Positions 1 through 11,156 are shown, numbered from the stretch's first letter. The stretch is 64,000 nucleotides of DNA from Pohlia nutans (GCA_022496805.1 CM040104.1:5493650-5557649), one strand, 5' to 3'. Program-made: numbers and translations. The notes: generated by a model not told the origin, from the letters alone.

Positions 1-60
1 CTCTCCGGCACGACACGATAGGGTCAACCTAGACTGCAGGTAGGGTCAACCTAGACTGCA
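1..60. repeat. 22-bp tandem duplication next to a CTCTCCGGCACGACACGAT-like sequence
   Basis: Bases 17-38 and 39-60 are two copies of a 22-bp unit differing at one or two positions (core AGGGTCAACCTAGACTGCA). Bases 1-20 closely match bases about 17,507-17,526 in the same orientation, with two mismatches in 20. This may mark the outer edge of the large array-containing region, but the window edge cuts off anything further left. Confidence 0.6.
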
Positions 61-215
61 CCAAGTCTTTTCACCAGGTAGGGTTAAAACAGTTATCTTT
101 TTGCCACGTTGCAAGCTATACGTGGCTGAAGCAGCACATGTGGCATGTCCACGTAGGACCCCCTGGAAGCCGTGTCCTACGTGGCTATGTGGTCCCGGGT
201 AAATTTTTTACCCTC

Positions 216-614
216 AGTCCGTTTGCCTCACTCCGGACTGCCCCTTCCCTCCGACTACCATATCTTCCGACTGCCCCCTTTCCGGCCGACTGCTCCAATC
301 CGACGGCTTAGATCCATCCGCTGCATTCGACTGCTTCAATCCAACGGTGTAGGCCCATTTGCCCGAACCCGACTGCCTCAACCCGACTGCCTCATCCCGT
401 CTGCCTCATCCCGTCTGCCCCAACCCGTCTGCCTCATCCCATCTGCCCCAGCCTGTCTGCCTCATCTCTCTTGGTCCTGGCCGTCTGCCCCAACCCTACT
501 GCCCCTCAACCCGACTGCCTCATCCCGTCTGCCCCTCACCCTGTCTGCCCCTCACTCCGTCTGCCCCTTGTTCTGTCTGCCCCTCATCCCGACTGCCCTC
601 TTTCCCGTCTGTCA
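216..614 (-). repeat. GGCMGWCGG array A1 (complementary orientation)
   Basis: Dozens of CCGACTGCC and CCGTCTGCC units separated by short CCTCA or CCCAA spacers. This is the leftmost array, and it lies downstream of the kinase-like pseudogene. The open frames across it, rich in Arg-Leu-Pro, come from a repeat period divisible by three and are not genes. Confidence 0.85.
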
Positions 615-720
615 TGTTCTAAATGACTCCCTTCTCCCTATCATCCCTCCAAAAGATTTTAATTAACAAAAAGATATGCAAAACTCATTAAACTTAGAAT
701 ATTACAATTTAACGAATCAC

Positions 721-840
721 TGAAAATTTTATTCAGAAATAGTCTATGGCATATTTATACTGGAAATTTTATTCAGAAATTGTCAATGCCATATTTATAC
801 TGAATTTTTAATTCAGAAATTGTCAATGCCATTTTTATAC
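721..840. repeat. three tandem copies of a 40-bp AT-rich unit
   Basis: Three successive units of about 40 bp share ATTCAGAAATTGTCAATGCC and end in TTTATAC. They start near 721, 761 and 801. Confidence 0.8.
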
Positions 841-985
841 TGAAATTCAGGGTTGGATTTTGGATTTCACTTTCAAAATTAATTCAAAAATTGTAGGGCA
901 TAGCAATTATATATCTAAACGTATGCATAGAATTAGAAATTCATAATGTACAACTTTTACTTGTACATCTAGTTCAAATGACGAT
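841..985. mobile_element. truncated relic of the TTAA-flanked MITE family
   Basis: The stretch with CTAAACGTATGCATAGAATT and AATTCATAATGTACAACTT matches the internal right-hand part of the MITEs at 18,047-18,611 and 45,586-46,153. Neither terminus is present, so this is a fragment. Confidence 0.6.
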
Positions 986-1140
986 TCCAAACATGGATGC
1001 AACATGCACAACACGCAAATTCAGAAAACAATATTTATTTACACATGGAAAAGTTGTCCTTGAAAAGGACTTACATTGTAAAATTCAACTAAATGCAAAC
1101 TTCTAGGATCCAATGTTGGACTAAGGGAAAAAACTATGAA

Positions 1141-2904
1141 CTATATATTGTAACGGTAACATTGGGTTGGAGTACTGAGATTGTATGGGTTCGCTTTCAA
1201 CGAGTTCACTGCATGGGCCACGGTCCAACGGTCTTTCGGGTCGTTCTTGGTGAGGCCATCCAAAACCCTATTCCACATCACACGGGTCGTATCGCATCCT
1301 TTAAAGAGCGTTGATGACTACGCATCGTTAAATATATATCTTGTGAGCTTCCCCGTTGCATATGCCTCTGATTTCATAGTATTCTTTGTTTGTTTAGTGC
1401 CAGGAGATACAACCACCCCATCAACTTCCTGGGGCAGCATATACCACATCTCCGGTGCAATCCACCATCGCGCCGTCTTTTTCGCTTCTAGGTCCGCCTT
1501 GTCTCTTGCCCAATTCAATGAAAGAGGTTCTTCACCACTCCAAGATACCATGCCCCAATCGCACTCCAATGTACACATCTTCTGGTAACTCCAGTGGAAA
1601 ATGTAGGAGGATGTTGGATGGGCTCAAATCGTTGTGCAGCACGCCGCTTTTGTGTAACACATCGATGATGTTCATGAAGGCCCAAGCTAGCCAAGCCTAC
1701 TACTTACGATATGCCGCAATCTTCCGACGGACCTCTAAATCCATCCCTTCCAACGCAAGCAATGTTGAGGGATGTATCGTGCCGAAAGGCTTTTCAATTC
1801 GCTTCACCGACAGTAGTGAATTTCCATTCCACCATATGGTGAACGCAGACATGTTCTTCGCCGATAACGCAAAGAATTTTATCATTCCCGGGTGGTCCAT
1901 GGGATTGACTAGGGCCTCAATGGAAAGTTCCTTTCTTGCCTTGGTTTTGTCTTTGTGGGCGATCTTGCTTGTCTTCTCAGCAAAAACCATATGACTTGGA
2001 ATCGGTGCAAAATTATGAATCGATACTTGCCGCACCTTGCCATACGCCCCCTGAAATTGCTCACCACTTTCAGCTGACCTCGGAATCCACATGATACCGG
2101 TTCTACCTTTTGAAGAAAGATGACCCACCAGCAACTTGTCGGCCCATGGAGGCATACGTGTCGCATTGGCTTTCACCTGCCTGGCGTAATTCTTCCACCA
2201 AACCAGCTTCTCATATTCTAGGTCTATTGTAGGGGTAGTTAGGGTTTTTTCTGCCCCGGGGTGAAGTGTTTCATAAAGCTGCGTCGGATTGTACACGCCT
2301 TGCTGCACTTGATTATCGAACCACAGTCCATAGCCCTCAGCAGTGGGAGCATCATGATGCCTTTCATCATTTAGGACGGCGTCGGATAAATACACCTTCA
2401 TGTCCTCGATTACTGCGGCGAGGCCATGCACTCCGTGGTGCAAGTACTTGGTTTCCAAATACTCCTTCGACTTCTTCTTATACAACTGCAAGGTTGAGCG
2501 CTGAATTAGAAACATACAACCCTTTGAGGGGACATGGGGCCGGTTTCTCCTCTCCTCCGGTGTCATGTGCTTCCTTTTTTCCCCGAGCCTCCGGAAGTAG
2601 AACCTGACAGCGAGGTACTCTGCGCTTGAGAACTACTCCCTCCAATGACTTCGATGTTTTGTGGTGGGTCCATGGCCCTAGTCCCAATAGAAGTACTCGC
2701 GGTGGGAGAAATCTCAAGATCTTGCACGCCTACCAATATACCTGCCACGCGTTGCGATCCCTGGCTTTGGTCCCCGCCACCCGATGTAATTGCCACGTGC
2801 TGCAACCCTTGGCTTTGGTCCCTAGACGATGGTGTAGCCATAGAGCTCTGTCCTACGGTCCTGATCCTCTTCGGAGGTTGCTTGAACCCGCTGTTCCTTT
2901 CCAT
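1141..2904 (-). pseudogene. protein-kinase-like pseudogene carried in the array region
   Basis: Reading the minus strand across frames gives a disordered N-terminus rich in Ser, Gly and Gln, then a kinase-like domain. Visible motifs are VFAEKT (candidate beta-3 lysine), HPGMIKF after helix C, the catalytic loop HNDLSPSN (1613-1636), CDWGM in place of DFG (1549-1563), WWIAPEMWY as the APE motif (about 1440-1470) and DPKDRWT near the end. HND rather than HRD makes it a non-RD type; DWG is atypical. Two adjacent in-frame TAG codons at 1697-1702 interrupt it. Frameshifts lie near 2580 (A6 run), near 1566 just before CDWGM, and before the C-terminal piece. The first true ATG is at 2904, and a TATA box (3052-3062) abuts array A2. 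The natural substrate is unknown. The motif order makes the kinase fold secure; being cargo of a transposon is inference. Confidence 0.75.
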
Positions 2905-3049
2905 ATTTTTGTAGAAGAATTTGAAAAACTCCTCCCCCAGAAAGGCCAGAAACTTACCGCCCCGGAAACCCAAGCAAACTCTGCGTGCGCAGGATTGGTC
3001 ACGGGTTCCTGTGGGGACCGGTGTTCTGGCAGCAGTAAATGAGGCGCGG

Positions 3050-3064
3050 CCCTCAATATATAGA
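3050..3064 (-). promoter_or_regulatory. TATA box of the kinase-like pseudogene at the array A2 boundary
   Basis: The minus strand reads CTCTATATATTGAGG directly beside the first GGCCGTCGGG unit of array A2. It lies about 150 bases upstream of the first in-frame ATG at 2904. Confidence 0.55.
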
Positions 3065-3320
3065 GGCGGCCGTCGGGTTTAGGGTTTCGGCAGTCGGGGC
3101 ACGGCTGTCGGGGCAGGACAGTCGGCGCAGGCCGTCGGATACAGGCCGACGGGATTAGGCAGTCGGATGGGGGCCGTCGGATCCAAGCCGACAGGTTCAG
3201 GGCAGTCGGAGGGGGGCAGTCGGATCCAGGCCGACGGGTTTAGGGCAGTCGAGTTTAAGGCAGACGGGAATAGGCAGTCGGGGTAGGCAGACGGGGATAG
3301 GCAGTCGGGGATAGGCAGTT
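3064..3320 (+). repeat. GGCMGWCGG array A2
   Basis: Irregular array of GGCAGTCGG, GGCAGACGG and GGCCGTCGG/GGCCGACGG units with spacers of 5-20 bases. It sits immediately upstream of the kinase-like pseudogene promoter. Confidence 0.85.
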
Positions 3321-3549
3321 GTAACTGTCAAAGTAAAATTTAAATAAATATTAGTACCATTCAATTATTCGTACTCGTTAGGAATACTTTCCAAATACTT
3401 TTGTAAGGTTTAGGCTGGTAAATCAATTATAAAAAAACAATTAACAGAAACCAAAAGAAAAATATTGGAGTGCAGTTGGAATATCGTGCACTACATGATG
3501 GTAGGCTTCCCATTAACTCGTTCTACTTATTTTGGAAAATCATGTATAA

Positions 3550-4124
3550 CCCCTAAACGCCTTCACCTATGTGTCATTGGGGAAGTGTTGCAAAGATGTA
3601 TTATAAAAGCCAACTAACATGAATATTTCAAACTTGGTGTATGAACAAAAGTAACACATTTTGAAGTTTAGATTCTATCCATACGGTTAAATCTATGATT
3701 ACCATCACTAATATATTTTTTTATAAATTTTAGAACATAAAATAAAAAATTATTTTCTAGTTCGATCATGAATAATACATTGATAGTATGTGGCTAAAAT
3801 TTGTTGAGATGGGTCGGAACGTAGTACTGGAGGTGTTGTAATTTTAGGAGATTTTTAAGATGCTCGATTTTATGACTTATTATTTTCAACAACAATGTTA
3901 GACTAAAATATTAAAATTTTGGGTTGAAATACTTCAACAAGAAATGAGGCATACTTTATTTAGAAATTGTTTCATTATTGATCGGAACACTCATACACGA
4001 AGCTAACTTCCCATACAAATTTTAGTATAGAAATCACGAAAACTACGAAAACTGCATGATGGCTGAGAAACTAGGGATTCAATCCGTACTAGAAACCAAA
4101 TTTGCATGCTTGGGCAATTAGGTG
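3550..4124 (-). mobile_element. TTAA-flanked MITE, copy 1 (reverse orientation)
   Basis: The left end is ATAA-CCCCTAAACGCC and the right end is TTAGGTG-TTAA. Internal sequence such as AAGCTAACTTCCCATA is the reverse complement of the same block in the copies at 18,047 and 45,586. About 575 bp with no coding capacity. The right terminus is degenerate, so this is an old copy. It lies between array A2 and the RING-type pseudogene. Confidence 0.7.
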
Positions 4125-4244
4125 TTAAAGTCCCACTTTGTACACTAGGAATGAAATTTGAAAACGAAACTTACAGAAATATGCCAATTAATTATTGGCA
4201 AGTATTTGCCATACAATAAATACACACTCACGCACATATATACA

Positions 4245-4313
<69 letters not shown>
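4245..4313. repeat. (TA)n microsatellite
   Basis: An almost uninterrupted TA dinucleotide run of about 65 bases, 3' of the RING-type pseudogene. The open frames of alternating Tyr and Ile across it are spurious. Confidence 0.95.
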
Positions 4314-4315
<2 letters not shown>

Positions 4316-4432
4316 AATGTACCGCAAAAAAAAGTATTCGTAATTACATGGGAAAAAAGGATCTCTACTATGCATTTGTATTTGAGGAAAATGATGCAAA
4401 CATGCATGTCTATTTAAATAAAGCTACATTCC

Positions 4433-6993
4433 CTATTCCTCATTCGACTCTAAACTGATAACGGGGTTTGCTTCATCCAATGCGCGCTCCTCCCGTGTTC
4501 TACCACTTGAACCTTTGTCCTCCTGTATGACTCTTGGTGGCACATACACAGCTGTTTCGTTTGCGGCCGCCCGATGAATCCGTTGGAGGCTGCCCCTAAT
4601 GCGGTAACAAACAGCGTCTTCTGTAATAACCAGATTTGGACGTCGGACTCTACCCTCTTGTTTGGCTTTCAAATACCGCTGTATCTCTGGAGATACCTTG
4701 TGCAACAGTACATAGATGGCTTGCCTCTCCAGTCTAGGTTTGTGGTACAACTGTTTGTTTATGACATTGTCCCCCCTGCTAAGAATATTGGCCTCTAAAT
4801 CTTGCTGCGGACGTATTGTCTCGCCCATGTGATTCACCCTTTGTCTAATGGGAAGTTCTCCTTTCACCAACTGCCCCGTTCCGGCGTCCCAATAATACCC
4901 GAACACTTGGAAAAAGAAGAGTTTCAACCCGAAGTTTGGAGCTTTGTTCGGGTACAACAAATTTGCGGCCAAAAGTACGTTCTCTTTGCTCTCATGCCAG
5001 TTCCACTACTGCCTCTCGATGTACAGTTGTTGAATGCTCATGTTGTACTTCCAGCTCCATTCCACCGTCTTCCCAATTTCTTGGGCAGTTACAAATCCCG
5101 CAAAATCTGTTGCGTTGTACCTTCAATAACTTGGCATGAATGGTAGCAATCCGAATGTTTCATACAACCGGCGGTGGAAAGGGCTGTTGCAAACTGGGCA
5201 CCATCGGACGGAAATCATTCGTGGTAAAAGGCATTGCACATGGAAGCTATGTCTACAACTTCCTAATGGCCAAAAACCCTCCGGTCCAAAATAGTTGTTG
5301 CAAATAATGCACTGGGAACCGTCGTGAACCATTTCGTTCAGTGCAGGCCATTCCCGCTGTATTCTTAATGCGCTGCAGTTATATTCTTGGAGAGGATTCC
5401 ATCGGTGTTGGATTAGTAATTTAGGCCAATCAATCCCCTGAGCCGTCGTTGGCCAGTCATCGTCATACATTGAATCAACTTCAGCCCAAGATGTTAGCAT
5501 CAGATTTCGCAATCTACCGTCTCTCCCCCATTCCACCACAACTTGCTTAATCTCCATCTCCAATACCCTCACTCTTGCAGCTGCAAGAATGACAACAGTT
5601 GCCCAATCATCAAATTGCGTAGCAAGTGTGGCATACTCCTTTCTAAGACTCCTATTCTGCCGCTCCAACTCCATCGAGTTATCGTGTTGGACTTCGTACA
5701 CCATTACGCGGGACCTCAAGTCTGCAAGCTCTTCGTGATTTTCAAAGTTCCCGCAACTGAGAGCACGCTCTAATTTTTTTTTAAATCCTCGTTTTCTTTT
5801 TCCAGAGCAAGGTTCCTTGACATGACTTCACCGGCCAAAGACTCCGTGGTCGCGATGCAATCTAGAGTAGCGTCCCGTTCATATTGCAGTTTGTCTTCGC
5901 GATTCATTGCCGCGACACGTTCCTCGTACTTCCACAACTGCGATGAGGTCATTGCCTCCTTCCCCTTCCCCATACATTCCGGTGGTGGAACACTCGAAAT
6001 GCTTTGATCAATGGGGACAACAAAATCGTCACTCCATACCATAGAATCAGCGTTTGAAGCATCTTCCTTGAAACCCAGCTCAGCAAGTTTGCCTTCTAAA
6101 AATGTCACCCTGGCGCGCAGAGGTGCGACCTCTGTCTCATGTTTTCTAACGAGGTCTCTGATAACCGTGCTGTGAAGGTGGGTCCCATCCAATGTACTCG
6201 GTGCGTCGTGAATTATTGGAAATCCTTCCCCTCCCGGTAAAACGGGCGTACTTGGTACCACGGTCTCATCCATCATCACATCCGTTGTTCCGGTTTCAAA
6301 ATCGAGCATTGCCGCATCTGCCACTTCCGTAGGTGGGGCCCTCGTTGTAACTGCCTCCGCTTGTACTGCACTCAAATTCGCAATGACTTCGTCTAAGAAT
6401 TCTTCGTCCACTTGCATATCATCCACTGTACTGGGCCCACTGTAATTCCTTGGCGGATACAGCAAATTATGATTTTCAATAAACCATTGGGGGATTGGCA
6501 CCATGGGAATTTCCTTTGGCCTCCTCAGTAAATATGCTTTGCGTACGCCCGACGGAAGCGAGGACCAATCCACTTGCACCTTCAAAACACTCTCCGCATA
6601 CACCATCGCAACGATACACAACGGAAGGTTGTGTTTAGCGTATTTAGGGTCATCCGAAATCGCCCTCAACACGCTCAACATTCTCCATTTCATTGGAATG
6701 TTGTTCATCTGGGTCCACTTGCCAGAGGCGCTCGCACAATTCCGCTCGTGGCGATCTCGTGGCCAAAATGCACGGTCCACATGGACCCAATTCACATAAC
6801 GGCTCGCTATCAAAGCAGTCCACGGAGTTGTTTGTTCTTCCCATTCCGGTTTCGCAAGAATGTCGGGGTTATTATAAATTTCCCACTGGACGTCCTGAGG
6901 TGTGTCTTTGGGTTTACTTTTCCGTGGTTCGTTTACCTCAACCCCTTCACCAAATTCGGATCTAGACCGTCGTCGATTAACACCCTCCGCCAT
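4433..6993 (-). pseudogene. coiled-coil / RING-H2 protein pseudogene of the array region
   Basis: One gene of roughly 850 codons, read on the minus strand from ATG 6993. Residues 1 to about 180 form a conserved unit shared with the gene at 8820-9437 (VHVDRAFW, HERNC, GKWTQ, KWRMLSVLRAISDD). An acidic linker and a Lys/Glu coiled coil follow. A RING-H2 finger (about 5160-5310) has C-x2-C, then C-x-H-x2-H-x2-C, then C-x2-C, the pattern of E3 ubiquitin ligases. A C-terminal tail follows. Three lesions break it: an A9 homopolymer at 5774-5782 (two bases too many or one too few), a TGA at 5123-5125 and a TAG at 5006-5008. The frame resumes cleanly after each stop, so the pieces form one gene. Target proteins are unknown. 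The promoter lies next to array A3. Confidence 0.7.
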
Positions 6994-7299
6994 CGTCAAA
7001 TTTTGATTACAGTACCAACTTCCTGTCCCTTCTAAAGTCTCCGATACCCTAAAACGTACTTAAAAAACCTCGCACTTCAAAATAGTGCAACTAGTATTAA
7101 AAAACGTTAAATTGCACTTCAAAATAGTACTGAATTTAACGTTCAATTCAAGGTTTACAATCCACACACAAGTAACAAGTCACAAGTAACAAGTAACAAG
7201 TAACATAAATATAATTTTGAACCCCTGAGGTAAAGTTTTCAATGAAATACTCCGCCTCAGAGGCCGCGTATTCACCCACGAGCACGTGGCGGCGGTTGC

Positions 7300-7380
7300 T
7301 TAAAGCACACCCTGTCAATGTGCTCAAGAAGGTGAACAAGCGTGTGAAAATGAGCTACGTTGACCACCTTATATATCATG
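7300..7380 (-). promoter_or_regulatory. TATA box and leader of the RING-type pseudogene
   Basis: The minus strand has ATATATAAGG at about 7364-7373, immediately downstream of array A3. The leader holds GAGCACATTGACAGG, also found about 60 bases downstream of the TATA box of the paralogue at 9710-9785. The shared promoter and leader show that the two genes were duplicated with their regulatory region. Confidence 0.6.
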
Positions 7381-7386
7381 TGCCTC

Positions 7387-7822
7387 CCTCCAACTGCCCT
7401 CATCCGACTACCCCCTCACCGACTGCCCCACCCGACTGCCCTTACCCGATGGCCCGGATCCGACGACCGCGTCCTGACTACCCTCATCCGACGGCCCACG
7501 ATCCGACTGCCGAACCCCGACTGCCCCCACCCGACTGCCCTCACTCGACGGCCCATATCATCCGGCCGCATCCCGACTGTCCTCATCCGACGGCCCACGA
7601 TCCGACTGCTCTCGATCCCGACTGGCCTTCCCCGACGGCCCACGATCTCGACTGCCCTCACCCGACGGCCGCATCCCGACTGCCCTCATCCGACGGCCCA
7701 CAATCCGACTGCCCTCGATCCCGACTGCCCTTACCCGACGGCCCAGATGCAACGGCCGCATCCCGACTGCCCTCATCCAACGGCCCACGATCCGACTGCC
7801 CGTCCCCGACTGCCTCCCACCA
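7387..7822 (-). repeat. GGCMGWCGG array A3
   Basis: About 35 units of CCGACTGCC, CCGACGGCC and related variants, many as CATCCGACGGCCCACGATC higher-order repeats. On the minus strand, which carries the adjacent gene, the units read GGCAGTCGG. The TATA box lies directly at its downstream edge. Confidence 0.85.
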
Positions 7823-7829
7823 AAGTTAA

Positions 7830-8409
7830 CCCCTAAACGTACCCGGGTGTCCCTGGAATTGACAGATTGAGAAAAATCATCATAAAGTACTATTTAGAAG
7901 AATATTTTGGATTTGATATACAAATGAAAGTTCTAGATTGTGAATTTTAGATTCCATCCGTACGGTTCGATTCACTAATACTATCACCAATATTTAATTA
8001 TAAAATTTGAAGGTTAAAATTAAAAATTCCTTCTCAATTCGATTACAAACAAAATTTTAATACTTTTTGAGTAAAATTTGTTGAAATGAATTTGAAATGA
8101 GATAATCTTAAACGTGGTGATTCTTTGAAATTTTTGTGTTTCTTAAATCTATGACCTCATTTTTGCAAGGCCACTTTTGAACTACAGTCAATGCAATTTT
8201 GGCTTGGTCAATGATTTGACATACTTCTACATTTGTAATTTTAGAAAAATATGTAATCAAGTATGACTAAATCCAACCGTTAGATAAGAGAACAACTTGG
8301 TAAAGAATCTCCAAAAAATTGGATGACTTTCATCCAAGCATTGATGAGAACATGAAAAGGGATTGAATCTGTTAGTCGTCCAGTTTCTGGACTCTCTGAC
8401 ATTTAGGGG
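7830..8409. mobile_element. TTAA-flanked MITE, copy 2
   Basis: Flanked by TTAA on both sides (7826-7829 and 8410-8413), with ends CCCCTAAACG and CATTTAGGGG. Part of the interior matches the other copies (TTCCATCCGTACGGTTCGAT) and the rest is divergent, so it is a different subfamily. It is inserted right at the edge of array A3. Confidence 0.75.
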
Positions 8410-8413
8410 TTAA

Positions 8414-8819
8414 AGAACATAGAGTTTGCAAAATCCCAATAACATATGGAAAATTATTTTTCGTAAATATTGAAAAAGTTTGGGAGTGTTCCTAATGATG
8501 TTAGGCACTCGTCTGTGTAAAAAAGTTCCAAAATGGAGTCCTGGGACTCATGATTGCATTTTCCACAAATTGCAAATCCTTGTCAAAAGACATAAAGTTA
8601 CCAAAATACCAATAACAATGGCAAATGATAATATTGTGAGTGAGACTCCATCCCATTAAAACTTATAATGGCTAATCAAAATTGAGATCTATTTCCTAAA
8701 CCGTTGATCCTAATTTGCCATTGTATAAGAACACGTATAAAACTAAGCCGTACAATACACTACACAAAATGTCCAAAAAAACTATAATACTATAATTATA
8801 TACATTATGCACACAACAT
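8414..8819. other. AT-rich spacer, no gene seen
   Basis: Between MITE copy 2 and the 3' end of the 8820-9437 gene. I see no open frame, RNA gene or clear repeat. It probably contains the 3' untranslated region and polyadenylation region of the minus-strand gene. Confidence 0.5.
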
Positions 8820-9437
8820 TTATAATGGCCTCGGGTACCCCAGTATTGCATCTTGAACCTCTTCCAAGAGCTCCTCATCATCCAAACCATCAGAGTCGTC
8901 ATCATCATCACCGTCATCAGGGGCGGGTTTCTCCAGTAGGTCTGGGTTGTCACTAAACCATTGCGGCATGGGCATCATGGGAATGTCTATGGGCCTCCTA
9001 ACCAAGTACGATTCCCGAAGACGCGATGGGAGGGAGGACCAATCCACCTCCATGTTCAACACACTCTCCGCGTACACCATCGCAGCTATCGCCAACGGAA
9101 CGCTGTGCTTTGCGTACGCACGATCATCGGAAATTGCCCTTAGCACGCACAACATCCTCCATTTGATAGGGATATTGCTTACTTGAGTCCACTTGCCGGC
9201 CGCGTTGTTACAATTCCGCTCGTGCCTCTCTCTAAGCCAAAAAGCACGGTCTACGTGGACCCACCCTACGTAACGGGTGGCTATTAAAGTTGTCCATGGA
9301 GTTGGTTTAGTTTCCCATCCACATCTAGCTTGAATGTTGGGATTGTCGTATATATCCCATTCTGGCTTTTGAGGTTGACCTTTGGGCTTTGTCTGCTTGG
9401 AATTGCTGCTTTGACCATGATAATATCCCTTTGACAT
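8820..9437 (-). CDS. short intact paralogue of the N-terminal domain of the RING-type protein
   Basis: 205 codons from ATG at 9437, uninterrupted. Across most of its length it is clearly homologous to residues about 35-180 of the 4433-6993 product: PTPWTTLIATRYVGWVHVDR, LRERHERNC, GKWTQ, KWRMLCVLRAISDD and the YAESVL block. It then ends in an acidic tail (DDGDDDDDSDGLDDEE) and lacks the coiled coil and RING finger. The domain has a Trp-rich, helical look reminiscent of plant DNA-binding or transposon accessory proteins, but I do not recognise it. This is the only member of the pair with no lesion. The upstream TATA box sits at array A4. A truncated protein that competes with the RING-bearing paralogue is one possible role, not shown by the sequence. 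Confidence 0.65.
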   Translation of the reverse strand: MSKGYYHGQSSNSKQTKPKGQPQKPEWDIYDNPNIQARCGWETKPTPWTTLIATRYVGWVHVDRAFWLRERHERNCNNAAGKWTQVSNIPIKWRMLCVLRAISDDRAYAKHSVPLAIAAMVYAESVLNMEVDWSSLPSRLRESYLVRRPIDIPMMPMPQWFSDNPDLLEKPAPDDGDDDDDSDGLDDEELLEEVQDAILGYPRPL

Positions 9438-9699
9438 CTTTATAATACACTGCAATAAAAAGTCATTTGCACTAGTAAGAGGATTTTCTAGTCATCTAGA
9501 TATAATTCTAAATCCAACACTTTCAAAAAGTCTAATTATGATGGCCAAGAATACTAGTGCATTCAATATACTACACAATTCAAAGTCCAGTGAGAGGTTT
9601 TATAGTAAGTACTGTTTTGTAAAACCTGCAAATGACAGTTCCAATGAAGGAACTTCTTGCACTACACGCCACTTCTTCGGACCCCCAAGCACTTCGCAA

Positions 9700-9785
9700 T
9701 GGTTGCTATACAGCAAGCCTGTCAATGTGCTCGAAGGACGTCAAAAATGTGATAAATGAGGCAGCTTGTCCCCTTTATATATCCG
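9700..9785 (-). promoter_or_regulatory. TATA box and leader of the 8820-9437 gene
   Basis: The minus strand reads GGATATATAAAGGGG at about 9771-9785, at the edge of array A4. It is followed by a leader with GAGCACATTGACAGG, shared with the RING-type pseudogene promoter. Confidence 0.6.
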
Positions 9786-9799
9786 GCTACTGAACCCAA

Positions 9800-10036
9800 A
9801 CCCGACTGCCTCTGCATTGACAGCCCCATCCAACGACCACGGCTCGTCAGTTGACCCGACTGCCTCAATCTGACGGTTCTTGATTATCACTGCGGCCCGA
9901 CTGCCCCTGCACCGACTGCTGGCCCCCCCCGACTGTCCCATCCGTCTGCCACCTCCGACTGCTCCGTCCGACTCCCCAACCCGACTGCTGCATCCATCTG
10001 CCCGTGCTTTACTGTCCCACCCGACTGCCCTCGCCT
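9800..10036 (-). repeat. GGCMGWCGG array A4
   Basis: Loose array of CCGACTGCC, CCGACTGCT and CCGTCTGCC units upstream of the TATA box of the 8820-9437 gene. Units are more diverged than in A8. Confidence 0.8.
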
Positions 10037-10400
10037 GCATAGCACTTGGAAAAGTTCAGAACCCAGTACACTTCAGGAAGAAGTCAACACAATAAGAAAC
10101 TTAATCCAAAAATCCGGTTGGCTACTTTCTAAACTCAATTTAAATTGTTTAAAGAAAATTAAATACTTCATCATGTCATCTCATACAACTTCGAAGTCTA
10201 TATTGTCAAATCTATAGCACTTCCTCTTTCCTCTCCCATAGATAATTTCAAAATGTCCATGGATTAATTCTAACATAGTAACGAACATAAGAATTTCAGA
10301 AATGCATAAAAAACACATGCCTAATGTAGGATGTTCTTTTTCCCAAGTAACGTAAATAATAGTACGAAACATGAAGGTGGAAGTCATGCGTCCGAAGAGC

Positions 10401-10855
10401 TTATATTACCAATGGGCGTGTATTAATATTTTGGGCTCACTAGAGATGACAATATGCCTTCCACGATGTTCTACCATCATCCAAATGCCATGCCACATGT
10501 GTTTTATATTACCAATGGGCGTGTATTAATATTGTGGGCTCACTAGAGATGACAATATGCCTTCCACGATGTTCTACCATCATCCAAATGCCATGCCACA
10601 TGTGTTTTATATTACCAATGGGCGTGTATTAATATTGTGGGCTCACTAGACATGATAATATGCCTTTAACGATGTTCTACCATCATCCAAATGCCATGCC
10701 ACATGTGTTTTATATTACCAATGGGCGTGTATTAATATTGTGGGCTCACTAGAGATGACAATATGCCTTCCACGATGTTCTACCATCATCCAAATGCCAT
10801 GCCACATGTGTTTTATATTACCAATGGGCGTATATTAATATTCTGGGCTCACTAC
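10401..10855. repeat. 103-bp tandem repeat, about 4.4 copies
   Basis: Copies begin at 10,401, 10,504, 10,607, 10,710 and 10,813 (partial), each opening with TTATATTACCAATGGGCGTG and closing with ATGCCACATGTG. The period is exactly 103 bp and copies differ at only a few positions, so the amplification is recent. Confidence 0.95.
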
Positions 10856-11156
10856 TCCAAAGTTTTGATAGTGTTTCCTTGGTGTGGTTCCGGATGGTTA
10901 TGTCCCTTAACAAGAAAATAAGAAAAAATTAATTCATCTTTAATCCAGTTTGAGAAAGTCATTAAAAGCTTCTGGTATATCTATTGTACATGCAAGATGA
11001 TTATGGATATTAAAGCCTTCAATTTTTAGCTCCTATTCTGTTCTAACAAGGTGTAGGAGAATCTTGTGTAGAAGAATCTTGTGTAGGAGAATCTTATGTA
11101 GGAGAATCTTGTATAGAGAAGGAATTCATGGTTTCAATTCATGGTGTTGAGAGGAT

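Noticed and set aside
1..60. Long terminal repeat of a retrotransposon at the left edge, pairing with about 17,507
   Set aside because: Only about 20 bases match in direct orientation, no TG...CA ends or primer-binding site are seen, and no gag or pol lies between.
172..666. Open frames of 87-195 codons rich in Arg-Leu-Pro or Cys-Pro-Asp across arrays A1, A3, A5-A9
   Set aside because: They follow from the 9-base period and the lack of stop codons in the motif, occur on both strands, and have no start context or domain.
1697..1702. Tiny intron explaining the paired TAG codons of the kinase gene (GTAAGTAGTAG)
   Set aside because: An 11-base intron is far below any known plant minimum; two point mutations or genuine stops are simpler.
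4145..4458. Tyr-Ile repeat frames on both strands
   Set aside because: Pure translation of the (TA)n microsatellite.
10401..10855. CRISPR-like array
   Set aside because: The whole 103-bp unit is conserved with no variable spacers; it is a simple minisatellite in a eukaryotic context.
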